From Actinomycetota bacterium (GTDB lineage: Bacteria > Actinomycetota > Acidimicrobiia > Acidimicrobiales > Poriferisodaliceae): DNA of 8,658 bases. This document shows, piece by piece, positions 1 to 5,993 of the stretch; position 1 is the stretch's first letter, and the number at the start of each line of letters is the position of its first letter. Under the pieces are notes generated by a model. The model was not told where the DNA came from and made no database searches. It saw only the letters and a list, made by a program, of their open reading frames with translations. The translations under genes and the position numbers were made by a program. The stretch is taken from assembly GCA_002731665.1 (NCBI GenBank), contig PCCJ01000075.1:1-8658 (forward strand), given 5' to 3'.

Positions 1-993
1 GTCAGCGCTAATTCGATTTGTCTCCAAAGCTGCTGCGACAGTGAAGGGTTTGTTAACCGAACCAGGCTCGTAGGTGTCGACATATGCCATCAAATAGTTC
101 GCGTTTTCCACTTTATTTGAAAGTGAATCTCGAACAACTCCAGCCACAGCGAGCACATTTCCAGTTTCCACCTCCATAACTACTACTGTGCCCTTTTTAG
201 CTCCCGATTTTTCAACAGCATCTTTTAAAACTTTTTCGGTTAACCATTGTGTTGGCGCGTGGAGAGCCAAGACTAGGTCATCGCCACTTTTTTCAGCTCT
301 ATAATCTAATTGCCCATTTGGAAGGTCGATTCGTTTAACGCCTTGTGAACGGTATGACTTTGATGTTCCAGATTCACCTTCCAGAACATCATTAAATTGC
401 ACTTCAAGACCTGAATAAGGCTCTTGCTCTGGATTGACTCTTCCTATTAGCCCTGAGGCGATGTTGCCAGAAGGGTGCTGGCGGCCTTGCACAATCCTGA
501 AAATTAACCCAGGGAGCTTCAGAGACTTAACTTCTTCTACGACCGTTAACTCAACCAAAGGAGATAAAAGAACATCCTCCTTAAAAGGTTTTGTTAGCCG
601 TTCCCGCAGCCATTTTTCGCTATGCCCTAAGACTGGTGCCAACAATCTTGCTGTTCGTTCAACCTCTAGAACTAATTTGGGGTTAACTGCGATCTGCCCC
701 ATGTCCGTTGATTGAGCAAGCGGACTGAACTGTGTGTCTAAGATGGCGCCCCGATGACCAATTAAGTCTTCGGTACGAATATGTTTTTTTACTAACTCGA
801 TATTTTTCTCGGCATCTATTACCTGAATATCTGCAAGTTTCACTACTGCCAGCAATAACCCAGCTAAGACCATGAGCATCAACATCCCGACTCGACGTTT
901 AGGCGAGCCAGCTTTAATCGAATTTGTTTCGCTTACTGAGTCACGAATTGGCCAACCTCCACTAGGTGCTTGACTGAATTCATTTTCACCCAC
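1..993 (-). CDS. ftsI: FtsI/PBP3-type septal peptidoglycan transpeptidase (5' part, runs off left edge)
   Basis: Class B penicillin-binding protein that cross-links septal peptidoglycan in the divisome, anchored in the membrane with its catalytic part outside. The 331 codons present read: a polar cytoplasmic tail (1-34, with KRR at 32-34), one membrane helix (about 35-51), the pedestal-domain signature HRGAILD (80-86), and the beginning of the transpeptidase domain with YEPGSVNKPF. Ser312 and Lys315 in SVNK match the catalytic SxxK; the usual residues between them (TF) are VN. The SxN and KTG motifs would lie beyond the window edge. The chosen start is GTG at 993-991, overlapping the ftsL stop by 8 nt. 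An in-frame ATG at 1017-1015 would add eight mostly hydrophobic residues (MQYLYVLV) and give a 32-nt overlap; an in-frame TAA lies just upstream of it. Neither start has a clear Shine-Dalgarno, so translation is probably coupled to ftsL. Identity is sure, start is not. Confidence 0.93.
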   Translation of the reverse strand, partial: MGENEFSQAPSGGWPIRDSVSETNSIKAGSPKRRVGMLMLMVLAGLLLAVVKLADIQVIDAEKNIELVKKHIRTEDLIGHRGAILDTQFSPLAQSTDMGQIAVNPKLVLEVERTARLLAPVLGHSEKWLRERLTKPFKEDVLLSPLVELTVVEEVKSLKLPGLIFRIVQGRQHPSGNIASGLIGRVNPEQEPYSGLEVQFNDVLEGESGTSKSYRSQGVKRIDLPNGQLDYRAEKSGDDLVLALHAPTQWLTEKVLKDAVEKSGAKKGTVVVMEVETGNVLAVAGVVRDSLSNKVENANYLMAYVDTYEPGSVNKPFTVAAALETNRISAD

Positions 994-1465
994 GACGAGT
1001 ACGTAAAGATACTGCATCGGTTAACAGTGTCTTCACTGACTGCCAATCAGAAGAGCTACGGGCCCCGGTATCAAGAGACACATTAGCCGACGCGCTGATA
1101 TAAGCAGGATCAACTCGGATTATGGTTGGTTCATCGGCCGCAACTAGTCCCAGGACACCATCACTCCACCTAAAAATTTCTTGAGGCGCTTGTCGACGAT
1201 CTAACTCGATTTGCAACTTCCGAAGTTCTGTCCGCTCACTTTCAATTTGCGCTCCGATATTTTGCAGTTCAAAATGAACACCATCACTAAGCGATTGCAA
1301 AATAGCGAAGACGAATAGAACTAGAAGAGTTAAGCCTCCAAAGAATGCTGTTGCGCTGACAAAACGTCGAGCGAGGAGCTTTCTTTTCTCCGAGCCAACC
1401 TCAGTCACTGAAGTGTCAGCCGCATCTTCTAAATAAGCAGATTGGGAAAGTAACGTCAAAGTCAA
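986..1465 (-). CDS. ftsL: FtsL-like divisome membrane protein
   Basis: Small bitopic division protein expected to act in the septal FtsQ/FtsB/FtsL subcomplex and to activate FtsW/FtsI. The 159 residues show a charged cytoplasmic tail ending in KRKLLARR (27-34), one membrane helix (about 36-58), a predicted periplasmic coiled coil (about 64-91, rich in Glu, Arg, Leu and Gln), then APQEIFRW...LGLV (93-107), which resembles the conserved end of FtsL/FtsB-type proteins (AsPeeIeryAre.LGm). The family is very divergent, so position between rsmH and ftsI is a main argument. The start is TTG at 1465-1463: the frame is closed upstream by a TGA, no ATG or GTG is available before it, and AGGGGA lies 12 nt upstream, inside the end of rsmH. 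The gap to rsmH is 5 nt and the overlap with ftsI is 8 nt. The tail after about residue 112 is unassigned. Confidence 0.82.
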   Translation of the reverse strand: MTLTLLSQSAYLEDAADTSVTEVGSEKRKLLARRFVSATAFFGGLTLLVLFVFAILQSLSDGVHFELQNIGAQIESERTELRKLQIELDRRQAPQEIFRWSDGVLGLVAADEPTIIRVDPAYISASANVSLDTGARSSSDWQSVKTLLTDAVSLRTRRG

Positions 1466-1470
1466 CGGCT

Positions 1471-2430
1471 TTACGATTCCCCTAAAGGAAGTCGTTCAGC
1501 TGCACGAAAACGCGCACTCGTCGCACGTGGATTATGTGCAATCTCGCTTTCCGTCGGGCGTCGTACCTTTCGTTTCAGTAGTCGCACCGTCGGTCCGGCT
1601 CCACAAATGCATGGCAAAGCAGATGGACAATGACAAAGACCATCAGCCGCTTCTCGTAACAAATGTTTCACTATTCTGTCCTCTCCGGAGTGGTATGAAA
1701 GCACTGCTATGCGGCCGCCCGTCTGCAACCTTTCGATGACGGAACGGATGGCCGGTTCGATAAGACTCAACTCGTTGTTCACTTCTATTCTGATTGCCTG
1801 AAAAGTTCGCATCGCTGGGTGACGGCCTAGCCGACGAACAGCTGCAGGAACTGAATCACGAACTACATCTGCTAGCTCTCTTGTAGTTTCGATCGGTCGT
1901 GCATTAACAATCCCTGTCGCTATTCGTGATGCGTGTTTCTCATCCGCATTACGTCTCAGCAGCCAGCGGAGTTCTTTTTCTTCATAGGCATTTACGACAA
2001 TGTCCGCACTCAGGTCTTGTTTAGTGTTCATTCTCATATCGAGCGGAGCATCAAAACGATGCGAGAATCCTCGATCAGGGGTATCAAGTTGGTGACTACT
2101 TACACCGAGGTCAAAAATTGCTCCAACTAGTGGCTGTTGATAATCATCGACTAGTGCCCCAATTTGGTCAAAGGTTCCGTGCACTATTTTGGCCCGATTT
2201 GAATACTTTTCGAGCCGTTCTCGAGCAACCATAACCGCAGTTTCGTCGCGATCGATACCCAGGATTTGCCGATCTACCTGTTGTTCAAGAAGCGCTAGCG
2301 AATGTCCAGCCCCTCCAACTGTTGCGTCTACAAGCAGTCCTTCGCCAACTGTCTCGAAGGTTTCCAAAACTTCTTGTAGCATCACTGGTGCGTGTTCAAA
2401 GTCGACCGGCACCGCATCTCGCTTCGTCAC
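1471..2430 (-). CDS. rsmH: RsmH (MraW), 16S rRNA cytosine-1402 N4-methyltransferase
   Basis: SAM-dependent methyltransferase that modifies C1402 of 16S rRNA in the decoding centre. At 319 residues it has normal family length. Visible motifs: HAPVML (13-18), the SAM-binding loop VDATVGGAGHS (34-44), GIDRD (58-62), FDLGVSSHQLD (106-116), RGFSHRFDAPLDMRM (120-134), EVNNEL (206-211) and SYHSGEDRIVK (245-255), followed by the C-terminal HNPRATSARFRAAER. SYHSGEDR has Gly where many homologues have Leu. A CHC...CIC insert (Cys266, 268, 274, 276) before the C-terminal segment is typical of several phyla but not of mycobacterial RsmH, and could bind metal; this is inference. The start is GTG at 2430-2428, sharing GTGA with the mraZ stop, with GAGG four bases upstream. 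The overlap implies translational coupling in the dcw operon. Confidence 0.97.
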   Translation of the reverse strand: MTKRDAVPVDFEHAPVMLQEVLETFETVGEGLLVDATVGGAGHSLALLEQQVDRQILGIDRDETAVMVARERLEKYSNRAKIVHGTFDQIGALVDDYQQPLVGAIFDLGVSSHQLDTPDRGFSHRFDAPLDMRMNTKQDLSADIVVNAYEEKELRWLLRRNADEKHASRIATGIVNARPIETTRELADVVRDSVPAAVRRLGRHPAMRTFQAIRIEVNNELSLIEPAIRSVIERLQTGGRIAVLSYHSGEDRIVKHLLREAADGLCHCPSALPCICGAGPTVRLLKRKVRRPTESEIAHNPRATSARFRAAERLPLGES

Positions 2431-2888
2431 GAGACCTCGCCCGCTTCCTCAGCCAACGGCGTCGAAAAACTGTCAGGAGACTCAAGAAGAGAGTCCCCAG
2501 TTTCGTTTATTTGGGTCCAGCGTCGCGAAGACCACAACTCGACTTCATCTATAGAGCCGACAACTACACAATCTCGTTGCAGCTGCGCGAATTCTCTTAG
2601 CTCCTCCGGAATCGCGATTCTACCTTGTTTGTCGGGCAGCACTCTCGCTGCTCCAGCTCCAAAAGACCGCTTAGCCGCACGATGTCGTCTATCCCCTTCT
2701 TTAGACCTTGTCGACATTTCTAGTGCCAACTCTCGAAACTGTGTTGGGGTCATCAAGGCAAGACAGCCTTCACTACCTTTTATCAAGTAGCCCGATTGCT
2801 CAAAAGCCCCCCTAAAGGATGCGGGCAGAACAATGCGGCCTTTGACGTCAAGCGAATGCTCGAATTGACCAACAAACAATTCATCCAC
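2427..2888 (-). CDS. mraZ: MraZ transcriptional regulator of the dcw cluster
   Basis: DNA-binding protein of the SpoVT-AbrB fold that forms rings and binds tandem TGGG/GTGG repeats in front of its own operon. In E. coli it represses mraZ and the downstream division genes. The 153 residues contain both expected half domains: FVGQFEHSLDVKGRIVLPASFR (split here as FVGQFEHSL, 5-13, and DVKGRIVLPASFR, 14-26) and PDKQGRIAIPEELREFA (85-101). The last 25 or so residues form an acidic, Ser-rich extension with no recognised domain. The start is GTG at 2888-2886 with GGAG at 2902-2899 (10-nt spacing); no better start is seen. It is the first gene of the operon mraZ-rsmH-ftsL-ftsI, and GTGG repeats in 10-bp register occupy its promoter, as autoregulation predicts. 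Confidence 0.96.
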   Translation of the reverse strand: MDELFVGQFEHSLDVKGRIVLPASFRGAFEQSGYLIKGSEGCLALMTPTQFRELALEMSTRSKEGDRRHRAAKRSFGAGAARVLPDKQGRIAIPEELREFAQLQRDCVVVGSIDEVELWSSRRWTQINETGDSLLESPDSFSTPLAEEAGEVS

Positions 2889-2898
2889 GCTTTTTAGA

Positions 2899-2902
2899 CT
2901 CC
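2899..2902 (-). promoter_or_regulatory. Ribosome binding site of mraZ
   Basis: GGAG on the minus strand, 10 nt before the GTG at 2888. It supports the GTG start, for which no ATG alternative exists nearby. Confidence 0.55.
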
Positions 2903-2947
2903 AACATCAAGAATTTTGTTTCTTACCACACACTCATAGGGACCATA

Positions 2948-2976
2948 AGTATCTATATCTCCCTTTTGCACCACAA
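2948..2976 (-). promoter_or_regulatory. Putative mraZ operon promoter
   Basis: Read on the minus strand, TTGTGG (2976-2971) is followed by a 17-bp spacer and GATACT (2953-2948), a good housekeeping-sigma arrangement. Transcription would begin near 2941, giving a leader of about 50 nt to the mraZ GTG. Found by eye; the -35 lies inside the second adjacent MraZ-type repeat, so a bound MraZ ring would block polymerase. Confidence 0.6.
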
Positions 2977-3004
2977 TCCCCCACTTTATGACTATTTAAC
3001 CCAC
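2959..3004 (-). promoter_or_regulatory. MraZ-box: GTGG repeats in 10-bp register
   Basis: On the minus strand the repeats are GTGGGT (3004-2999), GTGGGG (2984-2979), GTGGTG (2974-2969) and a degenerate AGGGAG (2964-2959). Starts are spaced 20, 10 and 10 bp; the 10-bp slot at 2994-2989 holds no match. Known MraZ operators are several TGGG/GTGG-type repeats separated by about 5 nt, i.e. one per helical turn, just upstream of mraZ. Location, spacing and overlap with the promoter all fit. Whether the distal 3004-2999 copy belongs to the operator is inference. Confidence 0.68.
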
Positions 3005-3079
3005 CTAGCAATCATATGGAGACATTTTTCTCACAAAGCGTGAATTTCTATGCTGGGGATTAACTTATTTTACGAAAAC

Positions 3080-3094
3080 ATCACAACCAGTGAT
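3080..3094 (-). terminator. Weak hairpin after the lipoate-ligase-like gene
   Basis: ATCAC and GTGAT form a 5-bp stem around a 5-nt loop, 22 nt after the stop codon. On the minus strand it is followed by GTTTT, on the plus strand by ATTTTT. The stem is short and AT-rich, so termination would be inefficient at best. It is the only terminator-like structure I saw between this gene and the mraZ promoter. Confidence 0.25.
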
Positions 3095-3116
3095 ATTTTT
3101 AACGCGACGCCGGTTA

Positions 3117-3743
3117 TTAAGATTTCTGAATCGAAGTCAGCACCGCTTGAAAAAGAGAGTCGGAATCAACGCCTAAATCGACGTCGAAGGACCCGATTCC
3201 TGGCAGTTCTAGCCCCACGAAGGGCCCTGACTCAAAGCTTCGATACCAAACACATTGGAATCGTGCGGCCAAACGAGAACGTCTTTGGGAAATACCCAAT
3301 ATTTTTTTACCGTGAAAGCTTAGTTCACCTGCCCCTACCTTGGAAAAGCACCACTCAGGGTCTCCTCCAAGGTCTAAGGGCGCTTCATGGAGCATAGGAA
3401 AAATACCCTGACTGTTGAAAGCTTCTTTTAAACGCTGCCCTAGCCACAAAAATGATTTACGCAAATCTGATTCCCACAGCGGATCCGATGAAGGAATTGT
3501 GACGTCTATCCACGTCGATTCAATCGGATCTAGCCACACCTTGCCGCCGCCACTCCAACGGCGAACAACATCAAAATGCTTGTTAGCCATATGCTCCGGA
3601 ATACCGTTACTGGTTGACCCCAGCACTACAGCAGGAGTAGCAAACGAGAGAATCGATATTCGGCGTATCCCGTCCACCGCCATTGGTCGAGAGTGCAAAA
3701 ATTGAGTTCCTGCATGCCATCGTTCAATAGTCCATTTTTGCAT
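3117..3743 (-). CDS. Lipoate-protein ligase A-like protein, small actinobacterial type
   Basis: Member of the biotin/lipoyl ligase fold; likely binds or transfers lipoate or another acyl group, but the substrate is not known from sequence. Of 208 residues, RRWSGGGKVW (61-70) is the family's RRxSGGG nucleotide/acyl binding loop, and GKKILGISQRR (145-155) holds the conserved Lys (Lys147) of the KxxG[IS] motif followed by ARFQC. DPLWESDL and FLWLGQ in the middle match the small actinobacterial branch rather than E. coli LplA, which is about 335 residues and has a C-terminal accessory domain absent here. The usual His after SGGGxVxH is replaced (WLD). The ATG at 3743 directly abuts the HNH stop, with GGTGGGA about 6 nt upstream; two TAA codons end the gene. 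Expect a cytoplasmic enzyme. Family membership is good, catalytic activity uncertain. Confidence 0.75.
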   Translation of the reverse strand: MQKWTIERWHAGTQFLHSRPMAVDGIRRISILSFATPAVVLGSTSNGIPEHMANKHFDVVRRWSGGGKVWLDPIESTWIDVTIPSSDPLWESDLRKSFLWLGQRLKEAFNSQGIFPMLHEAPLDLGGDPEWCFSKVGAGELSFHGKKILGISQRRSRLAARFQCVWYRSFESGPFVGLELPGIGSFDVDLGVDSDSLFQAVLTSIQKS

Positions 3744-4280
3744 TTACGATCCCACCGTCAAGCCCAACGGAGCAGGTAGATAGTATTCCCATTCCAATGG
3801 AACATCGGCCTTCATTGCAACCGCAACAGCTAAGGGCTCTGGCGCGTATGGAACTCTCCTCAGCTTAAATCTACTATTTTCAAGCAACAAGTCAGCCTTG
3901 GCTGCATTGCAAGGCCGACAACATGCCACCATGTTTTCCCACGTGTTTCGCCCTCCTTTACTCACCGGAAGAACATGGTCGATACAATCCGCTCTCTCAC
4001 CACAGTACTGACATAAATAGAAGTCCCGAGCGAAAAGCGCTTTTCTGTGCAGTGGTGCCCGGTTCCGAAATGGGGCTCTCACATAAGAATTTAATCGAAC
4101 AACCAACGGTACCTGTATCTCTAGACTCTCTGAACGCAGCACCTCGTCAGAGCAATTCAACATTTCAGCTTTTTCGGCAAGAACAAGAAGCACCGCGCGG
4201 CGCACTGAAATAATCGACAGAGGTTGAAAAGTTACATTTAGCAACAGCGTTCTTTCCGACAGCAAAGAACGCCAACTCAT
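3744..4280 (-). CDS. HNH endonuclease family protein (HNH_5 type)
   Basis: Small cytoplasmic protein with a zinc-stabilised HNH nuclease domain. With the chosen start (178 residues), the N-terminal part TLLLNVTFQPLSIISVRRAV (11-30) is the conserved lead-in of a bacterial HNH family. The nuclease core is CQYCG (Cys90, Cys93), DH (Asp101, His102), SKGG (107-110), TWEN (Asn116) and CRPCNAAK (Cys121, Cys124, Asn125). All zinc and catalytic positions are intact. The natural substrate of this widespread single-gene family is not established; nothing here indicates an intron, intein or restriction system. I chose ATG 4280 because conservation begins right after it and it sits 2 nt past the preceding stop. 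TTG 4325 or ATG 4316 would add a poorly conserved stretch overlapping the preceding gene. The next gene starts at the base after its stop. Confidence 0.83.
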   Translation of the reverse strand: MSWRSLLSERTLLLNVTFQPLSIISVRRAVLLVLAEKAEMLNCSDEVLRSESLEIQVPLVVRLNSYVRAPFRNRAPLHRKALFARDFYLCQYCGERADCIDHVLPVSKGGRNTWENMVACCRPCNAAKADLLLENSRFKLRRVPYAPEPLAVAVAMKADVPLEWEYYLPAPLGLTVGS

Positions 4281-4282
4281 GT

Positions 4283-4579
4283 CTACGACGCCATTGCCGG
4301 CCACTGCCGACACCATTCGAGCCAAAGAATTACATCTTTATGATTAATCTCGGCCGGCTCGTCGCCTTCCGAGCCATACATCGTTAGCAGTCGAAATTTT
4401 AGATAATCAGGATCCGGGATAGGAAGGAAAGGCCAAGTGTGGTACCAACCAGTCGGAGCAGCCCTTAATACAGTTCTCGCTGCAGTAGCCCACAACCAAG
4501 GCCGAAAGCTAACGTTCCAAGCGATTTTCAGCATTAAAGCAACTGCACTTTCTTCACTGCCTTCAAGCCATGTCGCCAC
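4283..4579 (-). CDS. Conserved-looking Trp-rich small protein, function unknown
   Basis: 98 residues with nine tryptophans (4, 21, 28, 30, 45, 49, 86, 89, 93), which is far above average. The core WLWATAARTVLRAAPTGWY (28-46) and WPFLPIPDPDYLKFRL (49-64) followed by YG (68-69) resembles, from memory, small unnamed actinobacterial proteins with a GWW..PFLP.PD..YL.FR pattern; I know no function for them. No signal peptide, clear membrane helix or metal motif is seen. The start is GTG at 4579-4577 with GGTGA shortly upstream; a TGA closes the frame before it. It begins 18 nt after the ROK gene and ends 2 nt before the preferred HNH start, so it is inside the operon. Its base composition does not stand out. 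Reality is supported by spacing and by the protein pattern. Confidence 0.7.
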   Translation of the reverse strand: MATWLEGSEESAVALMLKIAWNVSFRPWLWATAARTVLRAAPTGWYHTWPFLPIPDPDYLKFRLLTMYGSEGDEPAEINHKDVILWLEWCRQWPAMAS

Positions 4580-4597
4580 GCTTTCACCATAACCACA

Positions 4598-5506
4598 TCA
4601 ATCTCCTAGTGTGACGATACCAAGACCCGAAAAGCCCACGGCTGCAGCTCCTATCAATGGCGCTTTCTCACCTAACGCAGCTGGAACTACTTTACTGCCA
4701 AATGAAAAATCTAGACAAGCTAGGCGGTCCAACTCTCTTTGAGCCGATGCGAAAAAGACAGACCCAAATCCGAGAGCAACGGACCCTCCAATCACAGCCA
4801 ACTTCAAATCCAGTAGGTTAGCCGAGCAAGCGATCGCTCTACCGGTTAAGCACCCGGCTCTTTTACGCTCCTCAAGAGAGGCAAATTCAGCAGGCATACC
4901 GATACGTCGCTCTATCGAGAGCCCTGAGACCTCCGCCTCAAGACAACCCTTCGCTCCGCAGGCACAATCTGCTCCCTCTGGCTCAACTATTACGTGACCA
5001 ATATGTCCGGCGTTGCCTGCTTCCCCGCCCAGAAGCTTACCATCCACCACGAGACCGCCACCGACACCCGTAGAGACAACCATCCCAATAAAATTTTTTG
5101 TGTCCTTGGCCGCCCCTGCCCAAGCCTCAGCTAGCGCAATGGCTTTAGCATCATTGTCGACGAATGCTTCTAAACCACAATATTTTTGTAGCGCCCGCTT
5201 TAAGGGAAATCGTCGCCAACTTGGAATGTTCAAAGGTGAAACGTCTTCTCCTCCCATGACCATAGGCCCACCACAACCCGCACCCACAACAATAGGAGTG
5301 AGCTCCATCAGCGAGGAAGCTTTGAGCGCCTTATCCAGAAGCCGACTTAGTGTTCCAAAGATATCTTCAGCGCTTCGCTCAACCAGAGTTAAAGCCGCCG
5401 AAGACCAAAGTAGCTCTCCCGCTCTATCTACGAGACCGGCAGCAAGTTTGGTCCCCCCGATATCTACGGCCAATGCTACTTGGTTCGATCCTGTGGCCAT
5501 TTCCAT
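4598..5506 (-). CDS. ROK-family sugar kinase (glucokinase-like)
   Basis: Cytoplasmic ATP-dependent kinase predicted to phosphorylate glucose or a related hexose at C6. All ROK hallmarks are intact over 302 residues: DIGGTK phosphate loop (15-20), SPLNIPSWRRFPL (90-102), catalytic DNDAKA (117-122, Asp119), STGVGGG (145-151), GHIGH (167-171) with a zinc-binding His, and CACGAKGCLE (181-190) with the zinc cysteines 181, 183 and 188. IGGSV (239-243) lies in the C-terminal ATP lobe. There is no N-terminal helix-turn-helix, so it is a kinase and not a ROK repressor. SPLNIP and overall length fit actinobacterial glucokinase-like enzymes, but N-acetylglucosamine or mannose specificity cannot be excluded. 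The start at ATG 5506 lacks a Shine-Dalgarno; ATG 5500 is two codons inside. Flanked by DUF3040 (40 nt) and the 98-aa gene (18 nt), same strand. Confidence 0.92.
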   Translation of the reverse strand: MEMATGSNQVALAVDIGGTKLAAGLVDRAGELLWSSAALTLVERSAEDIFGTLSRLLDKALKASSLMELTPIVVGAGCGGPMVMGGEDVSPLNIPSWRRFPLKRALQKYCGLEAFVDNDAKAIALAEAWAGAAKDTKNFIGMVVSTGVGGGLVVDGKLLGGEAGNAGHIGHVIVEPEGADCACGAKGCLEAEVSGLSIERRIGMPAEFASLEERKRAGCLTGRAIACSANLLDLKLAVIGGSVALGFGSVFFASAQRELDRLACLDFSFGSKVVPAALGEKAPLIGAAAVGFSGLGIVTLGD

Positions 5507-5546
5507 AAATTATCTGAGCGAATTAAGCCGATACCGACAACCGGCG

Positions 5547-5921
5547 CTAACTGTCGCGTTTCAGACGGTTGCGGATCTTTTCACTCAGCCCCCCCATGTT
5601 CTGGCGCACTTGCCCGCTATTCACCGAACCACTAACTTTCCTCAGCCCTGCTTTGCCCATTTTTCTTAAGTTACGTTCAACTACGACGGTGCAAACAAAC
5701 ATAATCAGAAAAGAAGCGAAGGCAGCGGCGAAATGAATCTGCAGCGAAGCCACGACCCCGACTAGCCCAAGGACCCCAATACAAACAGCCCACTTTATAT
5801 TTCGCAGCGAATGCTTATACAGAGAGGTCTCTCCAACTTCACGCGCTAATTTTGGGTCCGAGTCATAAAACTCTTTCTCAATCTCGAGCAGTATTCGCTG
5901 TTCGTCATCGGAAAGCGGCAC
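5547..5921 (-). CDS. DUF3040 two-helix membrane protein
   Basis: Small integral membrane protein of unknown role. The 124 residues begin with MPLSDDEQRILLEIEKEF, the diagnostic DUF3040 opening (LSe.E.riLeeiE..l), followed by two membrane helices (about 44-60 and 63-82) and a basic cytoplasmic tail. The family is essentially actinobacterial, and from memory a member lies close upstream of mraZ in mycobacteria too, so this neighbourhood may be conserved; no function follows from that. The start is GTG at 5921-5919 with a strong GGAGG six nt upstream. A 72-nt gap separates it from dinB, making this a candidate secondary transcription start, although I could not find a convincing promoter there. 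Confidence 0.88.
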   Translation of the reverse strand: MPLSDDEQRILLEIEKEFYDSDPKLAREVGETSLYKHSLRNIKWAVCIGVLGLVGVVASLQIHFAAAFASFLIMFVCTVVVERNLRKMGKAGLRKVSGSVNSGQVRQNMGGLSEKIRNRLKRDS

Positions 5922-5927
5922 TATAAG

Positions 5928-5932
5928 CCTCC
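5928..5932 (-). promoter_or_regulatory. Strong ribosome binding site of the DUF3040 gene
   Basis: GGAGG on the minus strand, six nt before the GTG at 5921. It is the best Shine-Dalgarno in the window and fixes the GTG as start. Confidence 0.75.
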
Positions 5933-5947
5933 GCGGAGAAATTCTCC
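5929..5947. repeat. Two overlapping short palindromes at the DUF3040 leader
   Basis: GGAGAA-A-TTCTCC (5935-5947) is a perfect 6+1+6 inverted repeat; CTCCGCGGAG (5929-5938) is a perfect 10-bp palindrome sharing its first arm. In the mRNA, TTCTCC can pair with the upstream GGAGAA; the same CTCC is complementary to the GGAG of the ribosome site, though the 2-nt separation makes a local hairpin impossible. It could be an operator or a leader hairpin; no regulator is indicated. Confidence 0.45.
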
Positions 5948-5993
5948 AGTAGTCCTACCTACAGTCTAGGAGCAACCTCGCCCAAGGTAAACC

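Noticed and set aside
434..715. 93-codon plus-strand open frame
   Set aside because: Opposite ftsI, whose minus-strand frame is continuous and recognisable; no ribosome site or family resemblance.
2189..2790. Three overlapping plus-strand open frames of 92-132 codons
   Set aside because: Opposite rsmH and mraZ, which are certain. Three mutually overlapping frames without motifs are chance openings.
3050..3397. 115-codon plus-strand open frame starting in the mraZ upstream gap
   Set aside because: Most of it is antisense to the lipoate-ligase-like gene, and its protein resembles nothing I know.
3744..4280. HNH gene as part of a homing or mobile element
   Set aside because: No intron or intein borders, repeats, or change in composition; the gene is embedded without gaps in an operon and its family is commonly a single chromosomal gene.
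5013..5669. 218-codon plus-strand open frame
   Set aside because: Lies opposite the ROK kinase and the end of DUF3040, both with complete family motifs on the minus strand. The translation is Ser/Pro/Ala-rich low-complexity sequence typical of an antisense shadow.
5948..5993. Promoter between dinB and DUF3040
   Set aside because: TAGACT could serve as -10, but no TTGnnn sits at 16-18 bp from it; the candidates are 11 or 23 bp away.
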